A stretch of 64,000 bases of DNA from Geomobilimonas luticola (GTDB lineage Bacteria; Desulfobacterota; Desulfuromonadia; Geobacterales; Geobacteraceae): the NCBI RefSeq assembly GCF_018476905.1, contig NZ_JAHCVK010000001.1:62001-126000 (forward strand). The letters are read 5' to 3'. Positions 6,134 to 16,494 of the stretch are shown piece after piece. Position 1 is the first letter of the stretch. Each line of letters begins with the position of its first letter. A model generated the notes under the pieces. It was not told the DNA's origin, searched no databases, and saw only the letters and a program-made list of their open reading frames with translations. Position numbers and translations under genes: made by a program.

Positions 6134-8647
6134 GTGCTGAATGACGACTTGCTTGAAATTGAAAAACCTGCCCGCTACATGGGGGGCGAAATGGGAGGGG
6201 TTCGCAAGGAACGGCCGGATATCCGCTTTGCCCTGGCCTTCCCCGATGTGTATGAAGTGGGAATGAGCCACCTGGGGTTGCAGATTCTCTACGGAATCCT
6301 GAACGGCGTCCCGTGGCTTGCCGCCGAACGAGCCTACGCCCCCTGGCCCGACCGGGAAGAGCAGCTCCGCACCGAAAAATCCCCCCTCGCCACCCTGGAA
6401 AGCGGCACGCCACTCGGAGCGACGGACATCATCGGCTTTACGCTCCAGTACGAGCTTTCCTACACCAATATCCTCAACATGCTGGAACTGGCCGATATCC
6501 CGCTGCTGGCCGCCGAGCGGGACACATCCTGGCCGCTCGTCATAGCAGGCGGCCCCTGTGCCGGAAATCCGGAACCTCTGGCCGATTTTTTCGACGCCTT
6601 CCTGCTGGGTGACGGAGAAGAGGCATCCCTTGAGATTGCGGAAGCCGTTCGCCGCTGGAAGCTCGATGGAAGCGACAACAAGGCGGCTCTTCTCGATGCG
6701 CTGTCGAAGATAGAGGGGGTGTATGTCCCCTCTTTTTTCACCGTCAGCTACGGGAAGAACGGACAGGTCGCGGCCATCGATCCCCTCAAGCAGGGCTATG
6801 ACCGGGTAAAGCGGCGGATACTCTCCGATCTCGAAGCTGCCCCTTACCCCACCGCGCCGGTCATTCCCTTTCTGAAGACCGTCCATGACCGGGTAAGCCT
6901 GGAGATCGCCCGCGGCTGCACCCGCGGCTGCCGCTTCTGTCAGGCGGGCTATCTCTACCGGCCGGTGCGGGAGCGCTCCCCACGGCGGATACTGGAACTC
7001 GTCGAAGCGACCCTGCGCAACACCGGTTACGACGAGATTTCGCTCCTCTCCCTCTCCACGGGAGATTACGGCTGCATCGCGCCGCTCCTCAAGGAACTGA
7101 TGGCAACGTATGCTGAGCAGCGGATTGCCGTCTCTTTTCCGTCGCTCCGGGTCGGCTCCCTCACCCAGGAACTGGTGGAGGAAGTGAAAAAAGTTCGCAA
7201 GACCGGCTTTACCCTCGCCCCGGAGGCGGGGAGCGAGCGGCTCCGGCTGGTGATAAACAAAGGGATAACGGAAGACGACCTGCTGCAGAACGCCGCGGAG
7301 GTCTACCGGGCCGGCTGGCGACTCATCAAGCTCTATTTCATGATCGGCCTTCCGACAGAAACCATGGACGACGTGCTCGGCATCGCCGAACTGGCAAAGA
7401 AAGTCAAGCAGCAGGGGAAACTGTCGGGCCACGGCGGCGAAGTCAACGTTGCGGTTTCCAGCTTCGTCCCCAAACCCCACACCCCCTTCCAGTGGGAACC
7501 CCAGATCAGCTACGAGGAGATCCTCACCAAGCAGGAATTCCTCCGGATGGAACTGAAAAGACGCAAGCTCAACTTCAAATGGCAGGATGCACCGCTGACC
7601 GTGATGGAAGGGGTCTTCGCCCGCGGCGACCGCCGCCTCGGCAAGGTGTTGCTGGAAGCCCGCCGCCTCGGCTGCCGCTTCGACGGCTGGGGCGAACATT
7701 TCAGCTTCCCCCGCTGGCAGGAGGCATTCAGAAACTGCGGCATCGACCCCCGCTTCTATCTCCGCCGCCGCGACCCGGCGGAAATCCTCCCCTGGGACCA
7801 TCTGGAATGCGGTGTAGCGAAGGGATTCCTGCTGCGCGAACTCGCCAACGCCATGGCCGATGATGCCGCCTACACCCCCGACTGTCGTACCGGCGCCTGT
7901 ACCGTCTGCGGGGTCTGCGACTTCGACAGGGTAGCAATGCGCTTGAATCCTCCGGGGACCTCGGAGGCGGGAACTCCCGAACCCCAGGAAACGCCAGTCC
8001 CGGCGGAAACGCCACCGACCCGTATCCGCATCCGCTTCAGCAAAACGGGCCCCATGCGTTTTTTGAGCCATCTTGAGATGCTGACCCTCTTCACCCGGGC
8101 CGTGGGGCGGAGCAGGGTGCCGATCCGCTACTCCCAGGGGTTTCACCCCCACCCAAAATTCTCCTTCGCCACCGCTCTGTCGGTGGGGGTGGAATCGTGG
8201 GCCGAGTATCTGGACATGGAACTGGCGGAGCCCTGGAGCGCCGACAAGGTGAAAGATGCTCTCAATTCGGTCCTCCCCGCGGGGGTTGAAATTCTCGAAA
8301 GTGCAGAAATCCCGTTGAACAGTACCTCCCTGTCGGTTATCATGGATAAGGTGCGCTACCGCGTCACCCTTCCCGGCGAACGAGACCTCGACCTGCCGGC
8401 ACGGGTTGCATCCTTTCTCGCCCGGGAACATCACCCCTATCACCGGGAGAAAAAGGGGAAGAGCCAGGATTTCGATCTTCGTACGGAACTGCACGACCTC
8501 CGGACCACCGACGGCAAACTGGAGATGGTCGTCGGTCGCGGCAAGCCCCTGGAGTTCACCGCCGTCATCACCGGCCTCTCCCCGGAAGAACTGAAGGGGA
8601 CGCGTATAGAAAAGCTGGAAGTTTTTTTCAACAATTCACCCTTTTGA
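6134..8647 (+). CDS. TIGR03960 B12-binding-type radical SAM protein fused to TIGR03936/DUF2344 domain
   Basis: 837 aa, a fusion of two units often encoded side by side. The N-terminal part has the family opening with FPDVYEVGMSHLGLQILY (B12-binding-like fold), then a radical SAM core with the cluster motif CTRGCRFCQAG at about residues 260-268. A Cys-rich segment (CRTGACTVCGVC) closes this part. From about residue 630 the TIGR03936 domain begins (RIRFSKTGPMRFLSHLE, YSQGFHPHPK). Role unknown; its constant neighbourhood with rng and rplU-rpmA suggests RNA or ribosome modification (inference). The GTG start at 6134 follows CAGGAGT. Confidence 0.88.
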   Translation: MLNDDLLEIEKPARYMGGEMGGVRKERPDIRFALAFPDVYEVGMSHLGLQILYGILNGVPWLAAERAYAPWPDREEQLRTEKSPLATLESGTPLGATDIIGFTLQYELSYTNILNMLELADIPLLAAERDTSWPLVIAGGPCAGNPEPLADFFDAFLLGDGEEASLEIAEAVRRWKLDGSDNKAALLDALSKIEGVYVPSFFTVSYGKNGQVAAIDPLKQGYDRVKRRILSDLEAAPYPTAPVIPFLKTVHDRVSLEIARGCTRGCRFCQAGYLYRPVRERSPRRILELVEATLRNTGYDEISLLSLSTGDYGCIAPLLKELMATYAEQRIAVSFPSLRVGSLTQELVEEVKKVRKTGFTLAPEAGSERLRLVINKGITEDDLLQNAAEVYRAGWRLIKLYFMIGLPTETMDDVLGIAELAKKVKQQGKLSGHGGEVNVAVSSFVPKPHTPFQWEPQISYEEILTKQEFLRMELKRRKLNFKWQDAPLTVMEGVFARGDRRLGKVLLEARRLGCRFDGWGEHFSFPRWQEAFRNCGIDPRFYLRRRDPAEILPWDHLECGVAKGFLLRELANAMADDAAYTPDCRTGACTVCGVCDFDRVAMRLNPPGTSEAGTPEPQETPVPAETPPTRIRIRFSKTGPMRFLSHLEMLTLFTRAVGRSRVPIRYSQGFHPHPKFSFATALSVGVESWAEYLDMELAEPWSADKVKDALNSVLPAGVEILESAEIPLNSTSLSVIMDKVRYRVTLPGERDLDLPARVASFLAREHHPYHREKKGKSQDFDLRTELHDLRTTDGKLEMVVGRGKPLEFTAVITGLSPEELKGTRIEKLEVFFNNSPF

Positions 8648-8675
8648 ATACTTTTTATCTATAACGCTTACAATT

Positions 8676-8820
8676 GAGAAACGTGGAGTTTTTTGCCTTG
8701 GCATGGCAGTCGAGGGAGCGCGCGAAGGCGTAGTACCCAAAAATCGGGTATAAACAGCGCTACGTCGCACAGGCGACCCCGAAGGCTTACGCAGCCACGA
8801 TGAAAAAGCCGCGTTTCCGG
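8676..8820 (+). repeat. MITE-like intergenic repeat, copy 1
   Basis: A 145-bp element whose ends are inverted repeats: GAAACGTGGAGTTTTTT at the left and the complement of GGAAACGCGGCTTTTTC at the right. The interior shares GTCGAGGGA with copy 2 and the AAGGCTTACGCAG block with copy 3, and contains inner palindromes. It ends at the ribosome site of rng. See copies at 43145-43325 and 49443-49540. Confidence 0.65.
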
Positions 8821-8828
8821 GAGAACAG

Positions 8829-10340
8829 ATGGGCAACGAACTGGTCATCAACACCGCCTCCCACGAAACCCGCATCGCCCTCATCGAGAACGGCACCATT
8901 GCCGAACTCTACATCGAGCGGAGCAGGGTCAAGGGGATCGTCGGCAACATTTACAAAGGGCGGGTCATACGGGTGCTTCCCGGCATGCAGGCTGCCTTCG
9001 TGGACATCGGCCTGGAAAAGGCAGCCTTCCTTTACGTCGCCGACGTTTTCGACGCCATGGACGAGTACGAGTCGTTCATGGACGGCAACGGCAAGAAGGA
9101 AGAGCAACCCGAAGGGGAAGAGCCGGTGCTTCACCCGCTTCACCCCATCGAGGAACTCCTTCAGGAAGGGCAGGAGCTCCTGGTCCAGATTTCCAAGGAG
9201 CCGATCGGCACAAAGGGGGCACGGATCACTGCCCACATCTCCCTTCCCGGACGGCACCTTGTCTACATGCCGACCGTTGACCATGTGGGCGTTTCCCGCC
9301 GCATCGAGGACGAGGTGGAACGGGAACGGCTCAAGGACGTCGTGGAGCGGATCAAGCCGGCGAGCGGCGGCTTCATCGTCCGTACCGTCTCCGAGGGGAA
9401 GAGTGAGGAGGACCTGGTTGCCGACCTGAACTACCTGACCAAGCTCTGGGGGGAGGTGGTCAAGAAGAACGAGAAGGCCCATGCTCCCAGCCTCATCCAT
9501 TCCGACCTGGACGTAACCCAGAAGGTGGTACGGGATATCCTCACCGAAGCGGTTGACCGGATCGTGGTGGACTCCAAGCCGGAGTATGACCGGATCGTCC
9601 AGTTCATCACCACCTTCATGCCGAAGATGAAATACTCCATCGAACTCTACGACGAGGAAGAGCCGATCTTCGACCATTTCGGCCTTGAGGTTGAGATCAG
9701 CCGCGCCCTGGGACGCAAGGTCTGGCTGAAATCGGGCGGCTACATCATCATCGAGCAGACCGAAGCACTCACGGCCATCGACGTCAACACCGGCCGATTC
9801 GTGGGAAAGCACAACCTGGAAGACACCATCCTCAAGACCAACCTGGAGGCGGTCAAGGAGATTGCCTACCAGTTGCGCCTCAGGAACATCGGTGGGATCA
9901 TCATCATCGACTTCATCGACATGGAGAAGGAGGTCAACCGGGACAAGGTATTCACCGCCTTGGAAGAGGCGCTGAAAAGCGACAAGTCCAAGACCAACAT
10001 CCTCAAGATATCCGAACTGGGGCTGGTGGAGATGACCCGCAAGCGGGTGCGGGAGAGCATCGGCCGGATGCTCTGTGAGCCCTGTCCCTACTGCGAGGGA
10101 CGCGGCTACGTAAAGTCCAAGACCACCGTCTGCCACGAGATATTCCGGGAGCTCAGGCGGGAGATGCTCGACATCCGCGGCACCAAGGTAATGCTCACCG
10201 TCCACCCCCAGGTGGCTGACCTCCTCTACGACGAAGAGCGGCGCGGCCTGGAAGAGCTGGAAAAGAAGTTCAAGAAGCGGATCACGGTACGGGCAAAGCC
10301 GGGCTTCCACCAGGAACAGTTCGAGATCGCCATAAGTTGA
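8829..10340 (+). CDS. rng: Ribonuclease G (RNase E/G family)
   Basis: 503 aa, close to E. coli RNase G length, so it lacks the long C-terminal scaffold of RNase E. An N-terminal S1-type RNA-binding domain (GNIYKGRVIRVLPGMQAAFVDIG) is followed by the catalytic region with the metal-binding aspartates in AIDVNTG and IIIDFIDME, and the Zn-link CPYC near the C-terminus. An acidic insert (about residues 85-105) interrupts the S1 domain. It processes rRNA and degrades mRNA in the cytoplasm. ATG 8829 follows CGGGAGA. Context: radical SAM gene upstream, Rieske gene and rplU downstream. Confidence 0.93.
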   Translation: MGNELVINTASHETRIALIENGTIAELYIERSRVKGIVGNIYKGRVIRVLPGMQAAFVDIGLEKAAFLYVADVFDAMDEYESFMDGNGKKEEQPEGEEPVLHPLHPIEELLQEGQELLVQISKEPIGTKGARITAHISLPGRHLVYMPTVDHVGVSRRIEDEVERERLKDVVERIKPASGGFIVRTVSEGKSEEDLVADLNYLTKLWGEVVKKNEKAHAPSLIHSDLDVTQKVVRDILTEAVDRIVVDSKPEYDRIVQFITTFMPKMKYSIELYDEEEPIFDHFGLEVEISRALGRKVWLKSGGYIIIEQTEALTAIDVNTGRFVGKHNLEDTILKTNLEAVKEIAYQLRLRNIGGIIIIDFIDMEKEVNRDKVFTALEEALKSDKSKTNILKISELGLVEMTRKRVRESIGRMLCEPCPYCEGRGYVKSKTTVCHEIFRELRREMLDIRGTKVMLTVHPQVADLLYDEERRGLEELEKKFKKRITVRAKPGFHQEQFEIAIS

Positions 10341-10346
10341 GGGAAA

Positions 10347-10389
10347 GGGTGGGGACGGGCTCGAGGAAAAATGAGTCCCGTCCCCACCC
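10347..10389. repeat. 13-bp perfect inverted repeat after rng
   Basis: GGGTGGGGACGGG (10347-10359) pairs with its exact complement at 10377-10389 across a 17-nt loop, 6 bp after the rng stop. No T-run follows, so it may be an mRNA-stabilising or processing hairpin rather than a terminator. Confidence 0.6.
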
Positions 10390-10443
10390 CTTGCACCTCT
10401 GCCAAGCACCGATTGGTGCCATAAAAGCCACAAGGAGGAACAG

Positions 10444-10743
10444 ATGGTATTCGCCGCGAAAGTTTCCGAAGTCCCTCTCTGGGGGAAAAAGGTCGTCTCC
10501 GTGAACGGGCAGGAGATTCTCCTGGTCAACAGCAAAGGGACCATCTACGCCTGCGAAACCGAATGTCCCCACCAGGGGGCACCCCTCTCCGGGGCACTCC
10601 TCAAGGAGGCCGGCATCATCACCTGCCAGCGCCACGGTTACCGTTTCAACCTGCAGACCGGTGAATGCCAGGATTACCCGGAGTACACCCTGAAAACCTA
10701 CCCCGTCCAGGTGGTAGGTGACGAAATCCACGTGGGAATATGA
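10444..10743 (+). CDS. Rieske-type [2Fe-2S] ferredoxin
   Basis: 99 aa, a free-standing soluble Rieske domain. The cluster ligands are visible as CPHQGAPL and CQRHGYRF, i.e. C-x-H and C-x2-H about 18 residues apart, as in oxygenase-type ferredoxins and NirD-like small subunits. No membrane anchor is present, so the protein is cytoplasmic. The ATG follows AAGGAGG. The redox partner is not encoded nearby; the gene lies between rng and rplU, possibly co-transcribed with rng. Confidence 0.88.
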   Translation: MVFAAKVSEVPLWGKKVVSVNGQEILLVNSKGTIYACETECPHQGAPLSGALLKEAGIITCQRHGYRFNLQTGECQDYPEYTLKTYPVQVVGDEIHVGI

Positions 10744-10763
10744 TCCCCCTTGGAAAATTTGCC

Positions 10764-10792
10764 TTGACATGACAATGTATTTCCGCTATTTT
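10764..10792 (+). promoter_or_regulatory. Sigma-70 promoter of rplU-rpmA
   Basis: Consensus TTGACA at 10764-10769, a 17-bp spacer, then TATTTT at 10787-10792. An 8-bp perfect palindrome (TTTTAGCG, 10791-10798, with 10803-10810) overlaps the -10 and the expected start, which could be an operator or early-transcript hairpin. The rplU ATG is at 10834. Confidence 0.75.
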
Positions 10793-10833
10793 TTAGCGCT
10801 CACGCTAAAAATCGGTAAAGGTGGTGAAGCTCA

Positions 10834-11142
10834 ATGTACGCAGTAATTAAAACCGGAGGGAAGCAATACAAAGTTTCCGAAGGCGATCTGTTGAAGATCG
10901 AGAAGCTCGAGGGGGCCGTCGGTGACACCGTCGAACTCAGCGAAGTCCTGATGGTTGGCGGCGATACGGTCAAAATCGGAACACCGTTAGTGCCCAGCGC
11001 CTCTGTGGTCGGCAAGATCGTCGAGCAGGGGAAAGACAAGAAAATCCTTGTCTTCAAGTCGAAACGGAGAAAAAACTCCAGGAAACTTAACGGGCACCGT
11101 CAACCGAGAACCATTCTGAAGATCGAAAAGATTAACGCCTAA
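10834..11142 (+). CDS. rplU: Large-subunit ribosomal protein bL21
   Basis: 102 aa, normal length. It opens with the family signature [17 protein letters not shown] and carries the late segment [15 protein letters not shown] that contacts 23S rRNA. GTGGTGA is an acceptable ribosome site before the ATG. It is followed 31 bp later by rpmA, the usual L21-L27 pair, with a strong promoter in front. Confidence 0.97.
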   Translation: MYAVIKTGGKQYKVSEGDLLKIEKLEGAVGDTVELSEVLMVGGDTVKIGTPLVPSASVVGKIVEQGKDKKILVFKSKRRKNSRKLNGHRQPRTILKIEKINA

Positions 11143-11173
11143 ACAAGTTTTACCTGATCAAGGAGATAGCACC

Positions 11174-11431
11174 ATGGCACACAAGAAAGCCGGCGGAAGT
11201 TCGCGTAACGGCCGCGATTCGGAAAGCAAACGCCTCGGCTGCAAGAAGTTCGGCGGCGAAGCCGTCACGGCTGGCAACATCATCTACCGTCAGCGCGGCA
11301 CCCAGATTCATCCAGGGACCAACGTCGGATGTGGCAAGGATTACACCCTCTACGCCCTGATCGACGGCGTTGTCAAGTTCGAACGGCTCGGCCGGGACCG
11401 CAAGAAGGTTTCCGTCTACCCCGCAAACTAG
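11174..11431 (+). CDS. rpmA: Large-subunit ribosomal protein bL27
   Basis: 85 aa. It begins [16 protein letters not shown], the standard flexible N-terminus that reaches towards the peptidyl-transferase centre, without the processed N-terminal extension of Firmicutes. The RQRGTQ and HPG motifs are present. AAGGAG precedes the ATG. A terminator follows, ending the rplU-rpmA unit. Confidence 0.97.
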   Translation: MAHKKAGGSSRNGRDSESKRLGCKKFGGEAVTAGNIIYRQRGTQIHPGTNVGCGKDYTLYALIDGVVKFERLGRDRKKVSVYPAN

Positions 11432-12559
<1,128 letters not shown>

Positions 12560-12560
12560 C

Positions 12561-12581
12561 GTTTGCCATGCCCGGGCAAAC
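12561..12581. repeat. Short inverted repeat in obgE-proB gap
   Basis: GTTTGCC (12561-12567) and GGCAAAC (12575-12581) flank a 7-nt loop immediately after the obgE stop. No T-run follows; a weak hairpin of unknown function. Confidence 0.4.
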
Positions 12582-12680
12582 ATGATATGTACTTCCGTAT
12601 CCTTCGTGACGGCGTCAACGGGGAGGCGGTACCACTGCAAAAAGCGCTCAGGTAGGGCATACCAGCGAAAACAGGCACGC

Positions 12681-13802
12681 ATGCGCGAAGAAATTCTCCA
12701 CAAGGTCAAACGACTCGTCATCAAGATCGGCAGCCGGGTTCTCACCTGCACCGACAACGGACTCGACCTGGCCACCATCGGTCGACTCGCTGCCGAGATC
12801 ACCGCTCTGCGAAGGCGGGGTATCGAGGTCATCATGGTCTCCTCTGGTGCCGGTGCTGCAGGGCGCAAGGAGCTCGGCCTGGACGACCGCCCCCGGACCA
12901 TCCCCCAGAAGCAGGCGGCGGCAGCCATCGGCCAGCCACGGCTCATGCGCGCCTACGAAGAGGCATTCGCCGCCCACGGCCACAAGGTTGCCCAGCTTCT
13001 CCTCACCCGGCACGACCTGATGGACCGTCAGCGCTTCCTCAACGCCCGCGCCACCCTCGACACCCTCCTGCACTTCGGCATCATCCCGATCATCAACGAG
13101 AACGACACCGTCGTGGTGGAGGAGATCAAGTTCGGCGACAATGACAACCTGTCGGCTCTGGTGACCAACCTGACCGAAGCCCAGCTCCTGGTGATCCTGA
13201 CCGACATCGACGGCTTCTACGACGCCGACCCCCGGGAACACCCCGGAGCCCGGCTCGTACCGCTGGTACGCGCCATCACCAAGGAAGTGGAAAAAGCAGG
13301 GGGAGGCTCCAGTTCTACGGTCGGCACCGGCGGCATGGCAACCAAGCTGGCGGCAGCGAAAAAGGCGGGGCAGTTCGGCGTGGCTACGATCATGACCAAC
13401 GGCATGACCCCCGGTAACCTCATCCGTGTCATGGACGGGGAAGAAGTGGGAACCCTCTTTCTGCCGGCCAGGACAGTGCTGAACCGGCGCAAGCACTGGA
13501 TCGCCTATACCTTGCGGCCCCGTGGCAGGGTCATCGTCGATGAAGGGGCGCGCAAGGTTCTTGCCCAGCACGGTCGAAGCCTCCTCCCCTCCGGCATCGT
13601 CGAAGTCGAGGGAGAGTTCGAACGGGGAGCCTGCGTGCGGGTCTGCGGCCCGGACGGCACGGAGTTCGCCCGCGGCATCGTCGACTATGCGAGCCAGGAG
13701 CTTGCAAAGATCCTCGGCCACAAAAGCGGCGAGATAGAAACTATTCTCGGCTACCGGTACGGGGACGAGATCATCCACCGGGACAACCTGGTGGTACTGT
13801 AG
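12681..13802 (+). CDS. proB: Glutamate 5-kinase with PUA domain
   Basis: 373 aa. It phosphorylates glutamate in the first step of proline synthesis. The amino-acid kinase domain shows [10 protein letters not shown], the glycine-rich [15 protein letters not shown] and INENDTV; the C-terminal PUA domain (about 280-373) includes [12 protein letters not shown]. Length matches the E. coli-type enzyme. The start is ATG 12681 ([17 protein letters not shown]); the longer frame from 12534 overlaps obgE. No strong ribosome site is seen. proA follows after a repeat-bearing gap. Confidence 0.95.
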   Translation: MREEILHKVKRLVIKIGSRVLTCTDNGLDLATIGRLAAEITALRRRGIEVIMVSSGAGAAGRKELGLDDRPRTIPQKQAAAAIGQPRLMRAYEEAFAAHGHKVAQLLLTRHDLMDRQRFLNARATLDTLLHFGIIPIINENDTVVVEEIKFGDNDNLSALVTNLTEAQLLVILTDIDGFYDADPREHPGARLVPLVRAITKEVEKAGGGSSSTVGTGGMATKLAAAKKAGQFGVATIMTNGMTPGNLIRVMDGEEVGTLFLPARTVLNRRKHWIAYTLRPRGRVIVDEGARKVLAQHGRSLLPSGIVEVEGEFERGACVRVCGPDGTEFARGIVDYASQELAKILGHKSGEIETILGYRYGDEIIHRDNLVVL

Positions 13803-13840
13803 CCGTACAAATAAAAAGCGAATAGCACACGGAAAAAGCA

Positions 13841-13980
13841 GAAACTGCGGATAAAGGCGGATTTTCAACATCAGTAGTCTCGTCAGCTGCCCGCGCAAAG
13901 GCCTTCTCCCTCTCTGCACGGAGTGACGCTGAGCAACCAAGATGGTTATCCGCTGTTATCCGGTTTTTTCCGCAGTTTCC
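13841..13980. repeat. Imperfect inverted-repeat element between proB and proA
   Basis: The left arm from 13841 (GAAACTGCGGATAAAGGCGG) is matched by the complement of the right arm ending at 13980 (GGAAACTGCGG, then GGATAACAGCGGA). About 85 bp separate the arms. No ORF. The terminal symmetry resembles small non-autonomous repeats; only one copy was seen in this window. Confidence 0.45.
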
Positions 13981-14048
13981 GCGTTCCATTCGGGTTTGAG
14001 ATTGTATCCTGTCCATTCAGACAATGAGGTTTTCAGGAGGTGGTTGCC

Positions 14049-15305
14049 GTGACCATTGCCGAACAGATCAGAAAAATCGCCCGTGACGCCCGCCAGGCCT
14101 CCCATGTGATGGCCCGCCTCTCTTCCGGCGCGAAAAACGGGCTGCTCCTCGCCATGGCCGACGCCCTCGTCGCCAGTACCTCCATGCTCGTGGAGGAAAA
14201 CAGAAAGGACCTGACGGCTGGAGAACAAAAGGGGCTTTCCAGCGCCATGCTCGACCGGCTCATGCTGGACGAATCGCGGGTCAGGGCGATGGCAGACGGT
14301 CTTCGGGAAGTGGCGGCCCTCCCCGATCCGGTCGGGGAAGTGACCAGGATGTGGAAACGCCCCAACGACCTGCAGGTGGGCAAGATGCGTATCCCGCTGG
14401 GGGTCATCGGCATCATCTACGAGGCGCGCCCCAACGTCACCGCCGACGCGGCAGCCCTCTGTCTCAAGGCGGGGAACGGTGTGATACTGCGTGGCGGCTC
14501 AGAGGCGATCCACTCAAACCTGGCCATTGCCCGCATCCTCCAGGCCGAGATGGACAAGGCCGGCATCCCGACAGCAGCCCTCACCGTCGTTCCCTTTGCG
14601 GAGAGGGAGGGGGTGCTGGAACTGCTCAAGCAGGAGGAGTGCATCGACCTGATCATCCCCCGTGGCGGCGAAAGCCTCATCCGCTTCGTGGTAGAGCACT
14701 CCAAGATCCCGGTCATCAAGCATTACAAGGGGGTCTGCCATGTTTTCGTCGATGCCTCGGCCGACTTCGACATGGCGGAGCGGATCATCGTCAACGCCAA
14801 GACCCAGCGCCCCGGCGTCTGCAACGCCTTGGAGACAATCCTTATCCATAAGGACGTTGCCGAGACCTTCATCCCCCGCATCGCCGCGACCCTGACCGGC
14901 CTCAAGGTGGAGCTGCGGGGGGACGACTGCTTCCGACAGTTTGCCTCTCAGGCCAAGCCGGCAACGGAAGAGGACTGGCACGCAGAGTACCTGGAGCTGA
15001 TCCTCGCAGCCCGGGTGGTGGACGATCTGGACGAGGCGATCGATCACATCAACCGGTACGGATCGCTTCACACCGAGGCGATCGTCACCCGGGACTACGC
15101 CACCTCCCAGCGCTTCATCCGGGAAGTGAACTCCAGCTGCGTACTGATCAACGCCTCCACCCGCTTCGCCGACGGCAACCAGTTGGGACTCGGCGCGGAA
15201 ATCGGCATCTCCACCACCAAGCTCCATTCCTTCGGTCCCATGGGGCTGGAGGACCTGACGACAACGAAGTTCATCGTCTACGGCGACGGGCAGGTAAGAA
15301 CTTAA
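14049..15305 (+). CDS. proA: Gamma-glutamyl phosphate reductase
   Basis: 418 aa, the standard length. NADPH-dependent second step of proline synthesis, aldehyde dehydrogenase fold. The catalytic cysteine lies in RPGVCNALET, and the NAD-binding GVIGIIYEARPNVT segment is present. The GTG at 14049 is chosen because AGGAGG at 14035-14040 lies 8 bp before it; the GTG at 14040 overlaps that ribosome site. With proB it supplies glutamate semialdehyde. Confidence 0.95.
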   Translation: MTIAEQIRKIARDARQASHVMARLSSGAKNGLLLAMADALVASTSMLVEENRKDLTAGEQKGLSSAMLDRLMLDESRVRAMADGLREVAALPDPVGEVTRMWKRPNDLQVGKMRIPLGVIGIIYEARPNVTADAAALCLKAGNGVILRGGSEAIHSNLAIARILQAEMDKAGIPTAALTVVPFAEREGVLELLKQEECIDLIIPRGGESLIRFVVEHSKIPVIKHYKGVCHVFVDASADFDMAERIIVNAKTQRPGVCNALETILIHKDVAETFIPRIAATLTGLKVELRGDDCFRQFASQAKPATEEDWHAEYLELILAARVVDDLDEAIDHINRYGSLHTEAIVTRDYATSQRFIREVNSSCVLINASTRFADGNQLGLGAEIGISTTKLHSFGPMGLEDLTTTKFIVYGDGQVRT

Positions 15306-15315
15306 AACAAACACG

Positions 15316-15452
15316 GTTTACCACTGAGGACACGGAGATTTACAGAGGGAACGCAGCACTGGCCAAATTTGTTGTGTAAGGCTGACTGCACACACAGTTT
15401 ACTTCAAAATCATGCAGTCACTGAAGGTTCTCCGAGACCTCTGTGGTAAAGC
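15316..15452. repeat. Inverted-repeat element between proA and nadD
   Basis: Arms at 15316-15337 and 15430-15452 are imperfect inverted copies (TTTACCAC, GAGG and GGAG shared). They resemble a common dispersed 'accacagagg' intergenic repeat. The interior has no ORF. It fills almost the whole gap. Confidence 0.5.
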
Positions 15453-15467
15453 TTTTTGCGGGTATTT

Positions 15468-16118
15468 ATGAAAATCGGCATCATCGGCGGCACCTTCAAT
15501 CCCATTCACCTGGCCCATCTGCGCATCGCCGAGGAGGTACGTGACAGCCTGGACCTGGTGCGGGTGGTATTCATCCCGGCGGCGTCGCCACCCCACAAGC
15601 CGCTGGCGGGAGAGATCCCTTTTGTGCATCGGGTGGCCATGGTGCGGCTGGCGGTACAGGACAACCCCGCCTTCAGCGTGTCGGAGGTGGAAGGTGAACG
15701 GGGGGGAAGGTCCTATTCCATCGACACCCTGCGAACCCTGCGGGCCGACCGCCCCGATGACGAATTCTTCTTCATCGTCGGCAGCGACTCCTTTCTGGAA
15801 ATCGGCAGCTGGCATGAATTCGCCGCCATCTTCGCCTGCTGCAACCTGGTGGTTGTTGAACGCCCCGGTGCCGCCATTGCCGACCTGCAAGCAGTTCTCC
15901 CCGCCGCCGTTGCCGGGGAATTCCGCTACCTTCCCGCGGAGCACCGCCTTGTGCACCGCTCCGGCTACTCGGTTCACTACCTACGCGGGATTCCCTTCGA
16001 TATATCCTCCAGCGCCATCCGGGAACGGGCACGGCAGGGACGTTCACTCAGATACCTCGTACCGGCAACGGTCGAGAATTACATAAAGGAACAGAGGTTG
16101 TACGCACATGAGTACTAA
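15468..16118 (+). CDS. nadD: Nicotinate-nucleotide adenylyltransferase
   Basis: 216 aa. It adenylates nicotinate mononucleotide in NAD synthesis. The nucleotidyltransferase opening GIIGGTFNPIHLAHL carries the HxGH-type motif as HLAH, and the C-terminal ISSSAIRERAR matches the ISSTxIR motif. The start at ATG 15468 (MKIGIIGG) is preferred over an upstream TTG at 15456. It overlaps rsfS by 11 bp; nadD-rsfS-rlmH is a conserved cluster. Confidence 0.95.
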   Translation: MKIGIIGGTFNPIHLAHLRIAEEVRDSLDLVRVVFIPAASPPHKPLAGEIPFVHRVAMVRLAVQDNPAFSVSEVEGERGGRSYSIDTLRTLRADRPDDEFFFIVGSDSFLEIGSWHEFAAIFACCNLVVVERPGAAIADLQAVLPAAVAGEFRYLPAEHRLVHRSGYSVHYLRGIPFDISSSAIRERARQGRSLRYLVPATVENYIKEQRLYAHEY

Positions 16119-16494
16119 ACAGATTCTCGAGGCCCGGGAACGAGCCATCAAATCCGCCGCCCTGGCACTCGACAAAAAAGCTCTCGACGTTCGGGTCCTG
16201 GAAATACGAACGCTTTCCTCCATCGCCGATTACCTGGTACTGGCATCCGGCCGTTCGGACAAGCAGGTCCAGGCCATCGCCGATTCGGTCCGGCAGGGGC
16301 TGAAGAAATTCGGCAAGGTTCTGGACATCGAGGGGGAGAAGGAAGGAAACTGGGTCGTGATCGATTACGGTGACGTGATCGTCCACATCTTTCAGGAGGA
16401 GCTGCGCCGCCGCTACGACCTGGACGAGCTCTGGAGCGCCGCACCGGAAGTGGAAATCCCCGCCGAATACCGCTGGGAAGACAAGGAACCGTGA
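16108..16494 (+). CDS. rsfS: Ribosomal silencing factor RsfS
   Basis: 128 aa, Iojap/YbeB family. The core KKALDVRVLEIRTLSSIADYLVLASGRSD-like region and the EGEKEGNWVVIDYGDVIVHIF stretch are diagnostic. It binds bL14 and blocks subunit joining when nutrients are low. The ATG is inside the end of nadD, and its own stop overlaps the rlmH start by 4 bp, so the three genes are translationally coupled. Confidence 0.95.
   Translation: MSTKQILEARERAIKSAALALDKKALDVRVLEIRTLSSIADYLVLASGRSDKQVQAIADSVRQGLKKFGKVLDIEGEKEGNWVVIDYGDVIVHIFQEELRRRYDLDELWSAAPEVEIPAEYRWEDKEP

Noticed and set aside
6107-8494. 795-aa open frame on the minus strand
   Set aside because: Shadow of the radical SAM gene in high-GC DNA; composition is untypical and no motifs are seen.
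8787-10544. 585-aa open frame on the minus strand
   Set aside because: Shadow of rng, which has complete RNase E/G motifs.
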